Shown one piece after another: positions 1-6,907 of a stretch of 15,701 nucleotides of DNA; within the stretch, counting starts at the first letter, position 1, and each line of letters starts with the position of its first letter. The DNA is from Pseudomonadota bacterium (lineage in GTDB: Bacteria > Desulfobacterota > Anaeroferrophillalia > Anaeroferrophillales > Tharpellaceae): positions 1 to 15,701 of the forward strand of contig DAOWHJ010000064.1 of NCBI GenBank assembly GCA_030641485.1, in the 5' to 3' direction. The translations under genes were made by a program, and so were the position numbers. The notes beneath the pieces were generated by a model. It made no database searches, had not been told where the DNA came from, and saw only the letters and a program-made list of their open reading frames with translations.

Positions 1-251
1 CACAAAATGAAGGCCCGCTAAGTGGCCGAGGATTAGGTCGCTGTCGCTCAGATAACAACTCCCCTGGTGAAAGTAAACTAAACGATCAGCTAAAGAGAGT
101 TGACCCGGACAATTCTGCCCCACCCACCAATCCGGCTGACCAACAGATGGTTTTCGGTCGGGGACAGGGGGAACAACCTCGAGGCGGTGGGGGTTTAGGG
201 CGCGGCCGCAAGAATGGTGGCCGCGGTCAAGGACGAGGATTTAATCAATGA
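1..251 (+). CDS. DUF5320-like Gly/Arg-rich small protein, 3' part only
   Basis: The frame whose codons begin at position 3 is open from the window edge to a TGA at 249-251, giving 82 visible residues; the start lies upstream of the window. The visible part begins with GPLSGRGLGRC, which resembles the GPxxGxGxGxC motif I know from DUF5320-type small proteins. It then has a polar linker and ends in a low-complexity Gly/Arg tail (about 22 residues, RGGGGLGRGRKNGG and onward). The stop overlaps the ATG of the next gene (ATGA, 248-251), so the two are translationally coupled. In anaerobic deltaproteobacteria such proteins are commonly encoded beside MinD/ferredoxin ATPase pairs, as here. The function is unknown. 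The reading frame and overlap are seen directly; the family name is a motif-based recollection and could be wrong. Confidence 0.6.
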   Translation, partial: QNEGPLSGRGLGRCRSDNNSPGESKLNDQLKRVDPDNSAPPTNPADQQMVFGRGQGEQPRGGGGLGRGRKNGGRGQGRGFNQ

Positions 252-1099
252 TTATCGCCATTGCCAGCGGCAAAGGTGGGACCGGGAAGACTACGATTGC
301 AACTAATCTGGCTCTGGTCGCACCTGCCGCTCAATACCTTGACTGTGACGTTGAAGAACCCAACGGTCACCTCTTCTTAAAACCTGCAATTGACAAACAA
401 ACTGATGTCACTTTGCCAATTCCTCTAATCAACGAAGAACTTTGCTCGCTCTGCGGTCTCTGTGCTACCGCCTGCGAGTTTAATGCCATTGCCGTAATTG
501 GCAAAAAAGTGATGCTTTTCCCCGAGCTCTGTCACGGTTGCGGTACCTGCATGTTTGTCTGCCCAGAGACCGCAATCACTGAAACCGGCAAGGTTATCGG
601 TCAACTCGAACAGGGCTCTGCCAAATCTGTAACCGGAGATAAGTTCACGTTTACACACGGCATCTCCAAGATCGGCAATCCCCTAACGCCGCCAATCATC
701 AAGAGAGCCAAAAAATTGATTGAAAATGAGCGCTTCGTCATCCTTGACGCACCGCCAGGAACCTCATGCCCGATGGTGCAAACCTTAATCGGCAGTGACT
801 ACTGCATCATGGTCACTGAACCAACGCCATTCGGCCTTAACGACCTGGAGTTGGCTATAGGGGTTGCGCGCCAGCTTAAAATCCCCTGCGGCATTGTTAT
901 CAACCGCTCCGATAGTGGTGATCAAGGAATAAAAAAATATTGTCAGCGGGAAAATATCCCGATACTTTTAGAGATCCCTTTCGACCGTGATTTAGCATTT
1001 GCCTACTCAAAAGGGGAGGCGGCCGTAAATCAGAGCCCACAATTACGCGAAAGTTTTCAAAATCTGCACTTGAAAATTGTCGCGGAGGTGGAAAAATGA
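248..1099 (+). CDS. MinD-superfamily P-loop ATPase with inserted 2x[4Fe-4S] ferredoxin domain (first of pair)
   Basis: This 283-residue cytosolic ATPase belongs to the MinD/Mrp/NBP35 class of SIMIBI GTPase-like proteins. The N-terminus carries the deviant Walker A motif GKGGTGKTT (residues 8-16) and LDCDVEEPN (31-39). A bacterial ferredoxin domain is inserted next, with two CxxCxxCxxxC motifs: C66, C69, C72, C76 and C95, C98, C101, C105. The fold then resumes with the Walker B/switch region DAPPGTSCP (167-175). The insertion indicates ATP hydrolysis coupled to Fe-S cluster or electron handling, as inferred for family members near nitrogenase-cofactor-like and Fe-S assembly genes. The real substrate is not known. 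The start ATG overlaps the upstream stop, and its own stop overlaps the next start (ATGA at 1096-1099). Identity at the domain level is secure; cellular role is inference. Confidence 0.92.
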   Translation: MIIAIASGKGGTGKTTIATNLALVAPAAQYLDCDVEEPNGHLFLKPAIDKQTDVTLPIPLINEELCSLCGLCATACEFNAIAVIGKKVMLFPELCHGCGTCMFVCPETAITETGKVIGQLEQGSAKSVTGDKFTFTHGISKIGNPLTPPIIKRAKKLIENERFVILDAPPGTSCPMVQTLIGSDYCIMVTEPTPFGLNDLELAIGVARQLKIPCGIVINRSDSGDQGIKKYCQRENIPILLEIPFDRDLAFAYSKGEAAVNQSPQLRESFQNLHLKIVAEVEK

Positions 1100-1971
1100 A
1101 AGAGTTAACCATCATCAGTGGCAAGGGTGGAACTGGAAAAACCACTGTAACCGCAGCTTTTGCAATCCTGGCGGAAAACAAAGTTTTAGCCGATTGTGAT
1201 GTCGATGCCGCTGACCTCCACCTGATTCTCACCCCGGAAGAGATCTCAAGCAACGATTTTGTCGGCGGTCGCGCCCCACAGATCAACTATGAAAAATGCA
1301 CTGATTGTGGTGAATGTTTGCGTTTGTGCCGCTTTGATGCAATAGATTTCTCGCCAGAATCGGGGCATAAAATTAATGAATTTGCTTGTGACTGTTGTGC
1401 CCTGTGTGCCTGGGCCTGCCCCGAAAAAGCGATTTCGATGATCGATACCATCAACGGCCGCTGGTTTATCTCGGCAACTCGATCCGGCAAAATGGTTCAT
1501 GCTCGGCTCGGAATTGGTGAGGACAACTCCGGCAAGCTGGTTGCCCTGGTTCGCAATCAAGCCAAACTCCTGGCCCAAAAAGATAATCTTGAACTACTTA
1601 TCAACGATGGCCCTCCGGGGATCGGCTGTCCGGTTACCGCAGCCATCACCGGAGTTGATCTGGTACTAATCGTCACCGAACCAACCCTCTCAGGAATGCA
1701 CGATATGGAGCGCGTCCACGGCCTCTGCCGCCACTTTGATATCCCGGCCTTGGTCTGCGTCAACCGCTACGACTTAAACCTCATTAACACCCAGAAAATT
1801 CGTGATTACTGCACCGAACACAACCTTAAACTGGTTGGTGAAATACCATTAGACCCCATCGTCAATAAAGCCCAAGTTGCGCGGCAAAGTGTGGTTGAGT
1901 TTGATTGTGGCCGAGTCAGCCAAGTGGTGCGGGAGATGTGGGAAAAAGTTAAACAAGAACTATCTTCGTAA
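1096..1971 (+). CDS. MinD-superfamily P-loop ATPase with inserted 2x[4Fe-4S] ferredoxin domain (second of pair)
   Basis: This 291-residue paralogue of the preceding gene has the same layout. Walker A is GKGGTGKTT (residues 9-17), followed by ADCDVDAADLHL (32-43). The inserted ferredoxin domain has C68, C71, C74, C78 and C98, C101, C104, C108, with an extra C100 inside the second motif. The switch region is NDGPPGIGCP (170-179). The gene overlaps its upstream partner by 4 bp (ATGA), so equimolar synthesis and a heterodimer of the two ATPases are plausible; MinD-type ATPases generally work as dimers. The two share a fold but clearly differ in sequence, suggesting an old duplication. A 284-bp non-coding stretch follows. 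Function beyond ATP-dependent Fe-S or redox handling cannot be assigned from sequence alone. Confidence 0.92.
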   Translation: MKELTIISGKGGTGKTTVTAAFAILAENKVLADCDVDAADLHLILTPEEISSNDFVGGRAPQINYEKCTDCGECLRLCRFDAIDFSPESGHKINEFACDCCALCAWACPEKAISMIDTINGRWFISATRSGKMVHARLGIGEDNSGKLVALVRNQAKLLAQKDNLELLINDGPPGIGCPVTAAITGVDLVLIVTEPTLSGMHDMERVHGLCRHFDIPALVCVNRYDLNLINTQKIRDYCTEHNLKLVGEIPLDPIVNKAQVARQSVVEFDCGRVSQVVREMWEKVKQELSS

Positions 1972-2255
1972 ACTGTAGGGCGTCCTGTAACTATTCAACC
2001 AACCTTATAAAACCACCCGTTCGTTACACTCACTAGAGGGCACGGAGTTCACAGAGAAAAGCATTATGGTCTCTGTGAACTTTGTGCCCTGTGGTAAAAA
2101 GGTTCTCGCTGCGCGTGATAAATGCACATTTTTAAAAACCTGTGTTTATCCGTGTCGATCTGTGGTAAAAATAAGCTGGCCACACCTAACCACAAATAAC
2201 GACAACCAGTTTAATTCCGGCTCTCAACCCGGACCACCTGGATCAAAATCTAACC
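1972..2255. other. Non-coding gap with repeat sequence
   Basis: This 284-bp stretch separates the MinD pair from the radical SAM gene. It holds a copy of the 11-mer GTAACTATTCA (1987-1997) that also occurs just after glgC, and a 54-bp near-perfect palindrome (2037-2090). It also holds a 12-bp direct repeat CTGTGGTAAAAA (2089-2100 and 2160-2171). I see no convincing promoter and no plausible conserved protein: a reading frame opening at 2066 runs through the repeat and into the radical SAM start, and looks spurious. Confidence 0.7.
2037..2090. repeat. Palindromic repeat, 21-bp arms
   Basis: The left arm AGGGCACGGAGTTCACAGAGA (2037-2057, one base over 20 is split here as AGGGCACGGAG + TTCACAGAGA) matches the reverse complement of 2070-2090 with two mismatches, around a 12-nt spacer. 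The phrase TCTCTGTGAACTTTGTGCC followed by CTGTGGT resembles an interspersed intergenic repeat that I recall from many environmental deltaproteobacterial genomes. A second related-looking phrase, CTGTGTTTATCCGTGTCGAT then CTGTGGT, follows at about 2141-2166. The palindrome is seen directly; the claim that it is a multi-copy element is recollection and cannot be tested in this window. Confidence 0.75.
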
Positions 2256-3194
2256 ATGGCATCATATATCTTCGGTCCGGTCCCCTCAAGACGCCTCGGT
2301 CTTTCACTTGGGATTGATCTGGTCCCTTTTAAAACCTGCACATTAGACTGTATCTACTGCGAATTGGGAAAGACCGCCACCCCGGTCAGTAAACGAGCCG
2401 CATATGTGCCATTCTCGCAACTTGAAGATGAGATAAGAAATTTCTTCGCAAGCAATGAAAGAGCTCAGCAGCTCGACTTTATCACTCTCTCAGGCTCAGG
2501 TGAACCAACCCTGAATCAGGATCTTCCCCGCGTCGTCAAACTTCTACAACAATTAAGTAAAACTCCGATTGCACTGCTGACCAACGGCACTCTATTTAGC
2601 CTTCCCGAAGTACGCCAGGAGGTTTTGACTTTAGATCTGATTTTACCCTCTCTTGATGTGGTCTCTGAAGAGCTTTTCAGAACTCTTAACCGTCCCGCAG
2701 CAACTCTCAAGAGTCAAGAGATAATTGATGGCCTGGTTGCACTACGCCTCGAATATTCAGGCCAGATCTGGCTCGAAATTCTCTTCTGTAAAGGGTTTAA
2801 TGATAGTCCGGCAGAGATTGAACGACTTATTCAAGCCACCAAGGCAATCAAACCAGATAAAATTCAATTAAACACCGTCGTCCGCCCCGGAGCTTTGGCT
2901 CAAGCGCAAGCGGTTGAGCCAAGTTTTCTCAGCGCACTTTTACCCCGTTTTGGACCTGAAGCTGAGATCATCGCCCCATTCAATATTAGTCGTGACCACA
3001 ATAAAACCACTGAACAGACTGCAAAAACTATTCTTGCAACCCTGAAACGCCGTCCCTGCACCGCTGATGACCTTAAACATGCACTCGGCCTAAAAAAAGT
3101 TGAAGTCATAAAAATTCTTGACTTACTGCGCGAAAAGGGCGAAATAAAAATGTTGCAGCATAGTGATAAGTGTTACTATCAAACCACAAACTGA
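2256..3194 (+). CDS. Radical SAM protein (COG0731/UPF0026-like) with C-terminal winged-helix region
   Basis: This 312-residue protein has the radical SAM signature CTLDCIYC (C28, C32, C35), which binds the [4Fe-4S] cluster that cleaves S-adenosylmethionine. The motif FGPVPSRRLGLSLGID ahead of it and LSGSGEPTLN (about residues 79-88) after it are typical of the COG0731-like family. The last ~70 residues (TILATLKRRPCTADDL... VIKILDLLREKGEIKML) look like a small winged-helix module appended to the TIM-barrel core. The reaction is unknown. ATG 2256 is the first start that keeps the conserved YIFGPVPSRRLG N-terminus; the ribosome-binding site is weak. The IscU-like gene follows after 28 bp, so the two are likely co-transcribed. 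Class assignment is strong, function open. Confidence 0.9.
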   Translation: MASYIFGPVPSRRLGLSLGIDLVPFKTCTLDCIYCELGKTATPVSKRAAYVPFSQLEDEIRNFFASNERAQQLDFITLSGSGEPTLNQDLPRVVKLLQQLSKTPIALLTNGTLFSLPEVRQEVLTLDLILPSLDVVSEELFRTLNRPAATLKSQEIIDGLVALRLEYSGQIWLEILFCKGFNDSPAEIERLIQATKAIKPDKIQLNTVVRPGALAQAQAVEPSFLSALLPRFGPEAEIIAPFNISRDHNKTTEQTAKTILATLKRRPCTADDLKHALGLKKVEVIKILDLLREKGEIKMLQHSDKCYYQTTN

Positions 3195-3222
3195 CAAGTT
3201 AACCATATAGAGACTTTGACCA

Positions 3223-3612
3223 TTGAATGATAAAGTAAAAGAGTATTTTCAACAGCAAAAAAACCTTGAGATCATGGCTGATGCAACAGTTTTAGGTAAG
3301 GGCGGTGACCCCGGTTGTGGCGACTATATTGAACTCTATCTTAAAATTGAAAATGATACCATCTTAAAGGCCACTGCCATGGTTGCCGGTTGCCCTTATG
3401 CCATCGCCACGACCAGCGCCTTTACGGAGATGATTGCCAACAAATCTTTAGATGACGCGATGTTGATTTCCGGTGACCAGGTGGCAACACACCTGGACGG
3501 CCTCCCGGAAGAAAAAGTGCATTGCTCACTAATGGGCCCGGATGCCCTGCGTAATGCCGCCCATAACTATATCATGGCCAGAATCTGCACACCTGCCGGA
3601 GGCAAGCCGTGA
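3223..3612 (+). CDS. IscU/NifU-type iron-sulfur cluster scaffold protein
   Basis: This 129-residue protein matches the NifU N-terminal/IscU fold. The cluster ligands are all in place: C32 and D34 in GDPGCGD, C57 in AGCPYAIATTSA, and H100-C101 in KVHCS. These correspond to the Cys, Asp, Cys and His-Cys residues of IscU. It is therefore expected to assemble and hand over Fe-S clusters in the cytosol. The start is TTG 3223: an in-frame TGA at 3217-3219 rules out any earlier start, and the N-terminus NDKVKEYFQQQKNL fits the family, whereas the first ATG would remove it. Its stop overlaps the next gene's GTG start. Clustering with a radical SAM enzyme and close to Fe-S ATPases suggests a dedicated Fe-S delivery role. 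No IscS-type desulfurase is seen in the window. Confidence 0.9.
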   Translation: MNDKVKEYFQQQKNLEIMADATVLGKGGDPGCGDYIELYLKIENDTILKATAMVAGCPYAIATTSAFTEMIANKSLDDAMLISGDQVATHLDGLPEEKVHCSLMGPDALRNAAHNYIMARICTPAGGKP

Positions 3613-4085
3613 GCCTGACATTTGTCATCCCCGGTCAAAAAACTCTGATTTTAGATGGAGTACTCTGTGATATGAACGGGACTCTGACGACTGATGGTGT
3701 GCTAGATCAGGAAGTTAGCGAGAGCCTTAACGCATTATCGCAATCTCTAAAAGTTTACGTTATGACGGCCGACACTTTCGGTACGGCAGCCCTGACGTTC
3801 GCATCATTGCCAGTTGAGCTTATCGGAATGGAGAGTGAAATTCCGGGAGCAACAACAAAACTGAACTTCTTGAAAAAACTTGGCGCCAACACCCACGCTG
3901 CTATCGGTAATGGTTACAACGATCACCTGATGCTCAAAGAGGCGATCCTGGGAATTTGTATTATAGGCAGGGAAGGGGCCCACAGCCTCTCACTCAATGC
4001 CGCCGACCTAGTGGTCAACAATCCACTTGATGCCTTAAGTTTGCTCTTGCGAGCTAAGCGCCTAGTAGCTGGATTAAGAAATTAA
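3609..4085 (+). CDS. Small HAD-family protein, soluble P-type ATPase-like (COG4087-like)
   Basis: This 158-residue protein consists of the HAD core only. Motif I is D21-M-N-G-T, motif II is in VMTAD (T53), a lysine lies near residue 84 (TTKLNFLKK), and motif IV is GNGYND (100-105). The pattern resembles the phosphorylation domain of P-type ATPases (DKTGT) more than typical HAD phosphatases (DxDGT): the second acid, which normally acts as general acid/base, is Asn. No membrane segment is present. The GTG start at 3609 overlaps the TGA of the scaffold gene (3610-3612), so the pair is coupled. The glgC start follows 23 bp after its stop. Substrate unknown; the Asn may mean slow dephosphorylation or a regulatory role (inference). 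Confidence 0.82.
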   Translation: MSLTFVIPGQKTLILDGVLCDMNGTLTTDGVLDQEVSESLNALSQSLKVYVMTADTFGTAALTFASLPVELIGMESEIPGATTKLNFLKKLGANTHAAIGNGYNDHLMLKEAILGICIIGREGAHSLSLNAADLVVNNPLDALSLLLRAKRLVAGLRN

Positions 4086-4108
4086 ATCCTTGCAAAGGAG
4101 ACAAAGCC

Positions 4109-5329
4109 ATGTTGAACGATCTTCTTGCGGTTGTCTTGGCTGGTGGCGAAGGCAAACGCCTTAACCCCTTAACCAAAGATCGCGCTAAACCTGCAGTTCC
4201 CTTCGCCGGCCAATACCGAATTATTGATTTTACCCTGAGCAACTGTTTGAACTCCCATATCCGCAAGATTATTGTCTTAACCCAATATAAATCAGGCTCG
4301 GCCTCCCGTCACCTGGCGGCAGGTTGGAGTATCTTCAACCCGGAACTGGGTGAATTCATCTATGAAATCCCTCCTCAAATGCGAGTCAGTGAAAAGTGGT
4401 ATCAAGGCACGGCTGATGCGATCTATCAAAATCTTTACTCTTTGGATGTCATAAAACCCAAATATGTTCTGGTTCTGGCCGGTGACCATATCTACAAGAT
4501 GGATTACGGTAAGATGCTGGCCTTTCACGAGGCCAACAATGCCGCATTAACAATTTCGGCAATCACGGTTGACAAAGCTGACGCCAGCGGCCTCGGCATC
4601 CTTGAGGTTGATGAAAAACAACAAGTCATCGGTTTTCAGGAAAAACCACAAACCCCTAAAGCCATTCCCGGTAAACCCGATCAAGCTTACGCCTCAATGG
4701 GGATCTACATCTTTAATTTTGCACTGATGAAAGAACTTTTGGAGGCCGATGCCCAGGACCCCGAAAGTAGCCACGATTTCGGCAATGATATTATCCCGGC
4801 ACTCTACCCGAAGGAACGGGTCTTCGCTTACCCCTTTGGCGCTGACAGCAATAAACGAGACGCGGCCTACTGGCGTGATGTCGGGACTATCGATGCCTTT
4901 TGGGACGCTAACATACATCTTGCCGGAGTCAACCCCGATTTCAACCTGTACGACACAGATTGGCCGCTAAGAACCTACCAATCACAAATGCCGCCCGCAA
5001 AATTCGTCTTTGCCAATGTCCGTGAACAACGGGTTGGACGCGCGCTTGACTCACTTGTCTGTAATGGCGTAATTATCAGCGGTGGCCTAGTTGAACGTTC
5101 AGTCCTCTCGCCCGGTGTCCGAATTAACAGCTTTGCCCAGGTCCACGAATCGATACTCATGCACAATGTCGAAATTGGCCGCAAATCCAAGATTCGCAAA
5201 ACCATCATTGATAAGGGGGTGCAGGTCCCGCCCGGTACCGAGATCGGCTATGATCTGGAAAAAGATCGACAAAGGTTCCCGATCTCGGAAGGTGGAGTGG
5301 TTGTGGTTCCCAAAGGAACTAAATTTTAG
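4109..5329 (+). CDS. glgC: Glucose-1-phosphate adenylyltransferase (ADP-glucose pyrophosphorylase)
   Basis: The gene encodes a 406-residue enzyme that makes ADP-glucose from ATP and glucose 1-phosphate, the committed step of bacterial glycogen synthesis. The N-terminal nucleotidyltransferase motif AGGEGKRLNPLTKDRAKPAV (11-30) is followed by family phrases GDHIYKMDY and KRDAAYWRDVGT. The C-terminus carries the left-handed beta-helix part (RVNSFAQVHE..., HNVEIGRKSKIRKTIIDKG). Length and order are normal. A good Shine-Dalgarno, AAAGGAG at 4094-4100, sits 8 nt before ATG 4109. It probably shares a transcript with the small HAD protein upstream. No other glycogen gene is in the window. The protein ends a few bases before an inverted-repeat element (5337-5448). 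Confidence 0.95.
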   Translation: MLNDLLAVVLAGGEGKRLNPLTKDRAKPAVPFAGQYRIIDFTLSNCLNSHIRKIIVLTQYKSGSASRHLAAGWSIFNPELGEFIYEIPPQMRVSEKWYQGTADAIYQNLYSLDVIKPKYVLVLAGDHIYKMDYGKMLAFHEANNAALTISAITVDKADASGLGILEVDEKQQVIGFQEKPQTPKAIPGKPDQAYASMGIYIFNFALMKELLEADAQDPESSHDFGNDIIPALYPKERVFAYPFGADSNKRDAAYWRDVGTIDAFWDANIHLAGVNPDFNLYDTDWPLRTYQSQMPPAKFVFANVREQRVGRALDSLVCNGVIISGGLVERSVLSPGVRINSFAQVHESILMHNVEIGRKSKIRKTIIDKGVQVPPGTEIGYDLEKDRQRFPISEGGVVVVPKGTKF

Positions 5330-5336
5330 AAAAAAA

Positions 5337-5448
5337 GTAACTATTCAGGTGCCATCTGCAAACTGCCGGGATTGGGGTCATTGCTGGGAGCGGAGTAATG
5401 TTCGCTCCCATTTGTTGCGGCTTTATAGTGGGGAACCTGAATAGCTAC
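5337..5448. repeat. 112-bp element with 14-bp terminal inverted repeats and internal hairpin
   Basis: GTAACTATTCAGGT (5337-5350) pairs with ACCTGAATAGCTAC (5435-5448) with a single mismatch. Inside is a second perfect 8-bp inverted repeat, TGGGAGCG (5385-5392) and CGCTCCCA (5403-5410), with a 10-nt loop. The element fills most of the glgC-eno gap. It has no transposase and could be a small non-autonomous repeat or a structured RNA. The inner hairpin is followed by TTTGTTG, too weak a U-run to call a terminator. The structure is seen directly; the nature is undecided. Confidence 0.65.
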
Positions 5449-5502
5449 CGAAAAATATACATTGTTCAATTATTTCAAACTTATTTAATTAAGGAGAAAA
5501 AA

Positions 5503-6786
5503 ATGTCATTTATTGTTGATGTGGAAGCTTTGGAAATTCTTGATTCACGCGGGAACCCAACCGTTGAGGTTGAAGTCACACTTGAAAGCGGGATCATCGG
5601 CCGGGCTGCGGTTCCTTCTGGAGCCTCGACCGGGATTCATGAGGCGGTTGAACTCCGTGATGGCGACAAGGAGCGCTATCTCGGCAAAGGTGTGAGTCAA
5701 GCAGTTGCCAATGTTAATGGTGAAATTGCTGACCGGATTATCGGTTTTGATGCCACTCGACAACGTGAACTGGATCAGGCCCTGATCGAATTGGACGGAA
5801 CTGAGAACAAAGGACGCCTAGGTGCCAACGCCATGCTTGGGGTCTCTATAGCAACGGCAAAAGCCGCGGCTGAAGTTGTGGGTCTGCCCCTCTATCAATA
5901 TATCGGCGGCATCAATGCTCATCTTTTACCAGTACCAATGATGAATATCCTAAATGGCGGTGAACATGCCGATAACAACGTCGACATCCAGGAGTTCATG
6001 GTCATGCCGGTTGGGGCCGAAAACTTTGCGGAAGCCCTGCGCATGGGGGCCGAAACCTTTCACGCCTTAAAAAAAGTTCTTAAAGATAAAGGCTACAACA
6101 CTGCAGTTGGGGATGAGGGCGGTTTTGCCCCCAACTTAAAATCGAATGAAGAACCCTTCCAACTAATTGTCGAAGCGATTGCTCAAGCCGGCTACCAAGC
6201 CGGTGACAATATGCTGATCGCCATTGACGCTGCCGCCAGCTCCTTCTATAAGGATGGAAAATACAACCTCAAAGCTGAAGGGAAATCACTCAGCAGTGCT
6301 GAATTAGTTGATTTTTATGCAGAGATGGTTGACAAATACCCGATCATCTCGATTGAGGACGGTCATGGTGAGGATGACTGGGAGGGCTGGAAACTGATGA
6401 TGGACCGGCTTGGTGACAAGGTGCAAATCGTCGGCGATGACCTCTTCGTTACCAACCCCAAACGCCTGATTCGCGGGATTGAAGAGGGTTCGGCCAACTC
6501 GATCCTGATTAAACTCAACCAGATTGGCACCCTGACCGAAACCCTAGAAACCGTGGCGATGGCAAAAAAGGCCGGTTATACTGCGGTCGTCTCACATCGC
6601 TCGGGTGAAACTGAAGATTCAACCATCGCCGATTTAGTGGTTGCCCTAAACACCGGCCAGATCAAAACCGGCTCCGCCAGCCGTACCGACCGTATCTGCA
6701 AATACAACCAGCTCTTAAGAATCGAAAGAGAACTCTACGGTCAAAGTGATTATCAGGGCAAAGAGGTTTTTTATAACTTGAAATAA
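5503..6786 (+). CDS. eno: Enolase (phosphopyruvate hydratase)
   Basis: The gene encodes a 427-residue glycolytic and gluconeogenic enzyme that interconverts 2-phosphoglycerate and phosphoenolpyruvate in the cytosol, and is Mg-dependent. The family landmarks are present: ALEILDSRGNPTVEVEV near the N-terminus, VPSGASTGIHEAVELRDGD, VGDEGGFAPNL, the signature ILIKLNQIGTLTET, and SHRSGETEDSTIADL near the C-terminus. The reading frame is open for 35 more codons upstream to ATG 5398. The true start is ATG 5503, because AAGGAG lies at 5491-5496 with 6 nt spacing and the protein then begins exactly like other enolases; the upstream codons lie in the inverted-repeat element. The gene ends 44 bp before a strong terminator. 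Confidence 0.97.
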   Translation: MSFIVDVEALEILDSRGNPTVEVEVTLESGIIGRAAVPSGASTGIHEAVELRDGDKERYLGKGVSQAVANVNGEIADRIIGFDATRQRELDQALIELDGTENKGRLGANAMLGVSIATAKAAAEVVGLPLYQYIGGINAHLLPVPMMNILNGGEHADNNVDIQEFMVMPVGAENFAEALRMGAETFHALKKVLKDKGYNTAVGDEGGFAPNLKSNEEPFQLIVEAIAQAGYQAGDNMLIAIDAAASSFYKDGKYNLKAEGKSLSSAELVDFYAEMVDKYPIISIEDGHGEDDWEGWKLMMDRLGDKVQIVGDDLFVTNPKRLIRGIEEGSANSILIKLNQIGTLTETLETVAMAKKAGYTAVVSHRSGETEDSTIADLVVALNTGQIKTGSASRTDRICKYNQLLRIERELYGQSDYQGKEVFYNLK

Positions 6787-6824
6787 TCAGGGCCTTTTCA
6801 GTTTAATCAATATGAAAATCAGAC

Positions 6825-6865
6825 AAAAAAAGGCTGTAATCCTGATGGACTACAGCCTCTTTTTG
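6825..6865. terminator. Bidirectional intrinsic terminator between eno and the PilZ gene
   Basis: AGGCTGTAATCC (6831-6842) and GGACTACAGCCT (6847-6858) form a 12-bp stem with one mismatch and a TGAT loop. It is followed by CTTTTTG on the plus strand and preceded by a run of A on the same strand, which becomes a U-run for minus-strand transcripts. It sits between convergent genes (eno ending at 6786, PilZ gene ending at 6908), so it can terminate both. Confidence 0.9.
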
Positions 6866-6907
6866 TCAACATTAGGATATGTTCGAGAAGACAAGACAGG
6901 TAATTCG

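Noticed and set aside
2066..2317. 83-codon open frame on the plus strand in the gap before the radical SAM gene
   Set aside because: It starts inside the palindromic repeat, ends inside the radical SAM gene in another frame, and its peptide has no recognisable pattern.
5385..5410. Hairpin after glgC as an intrinsic terminator
   Set aside because: The stem is good but it is followed by TTTGTTGCGG rather than a U-run; better explained as the inner part of the 112-bp element.
5398..5502. 35-codon N-terminal extension of enolase
   Set aside because: It is encoded partly by the inverted-repeat element, has no family similarity, and a strong SD with the normal enolase N-terminus is found at ATG 5503.
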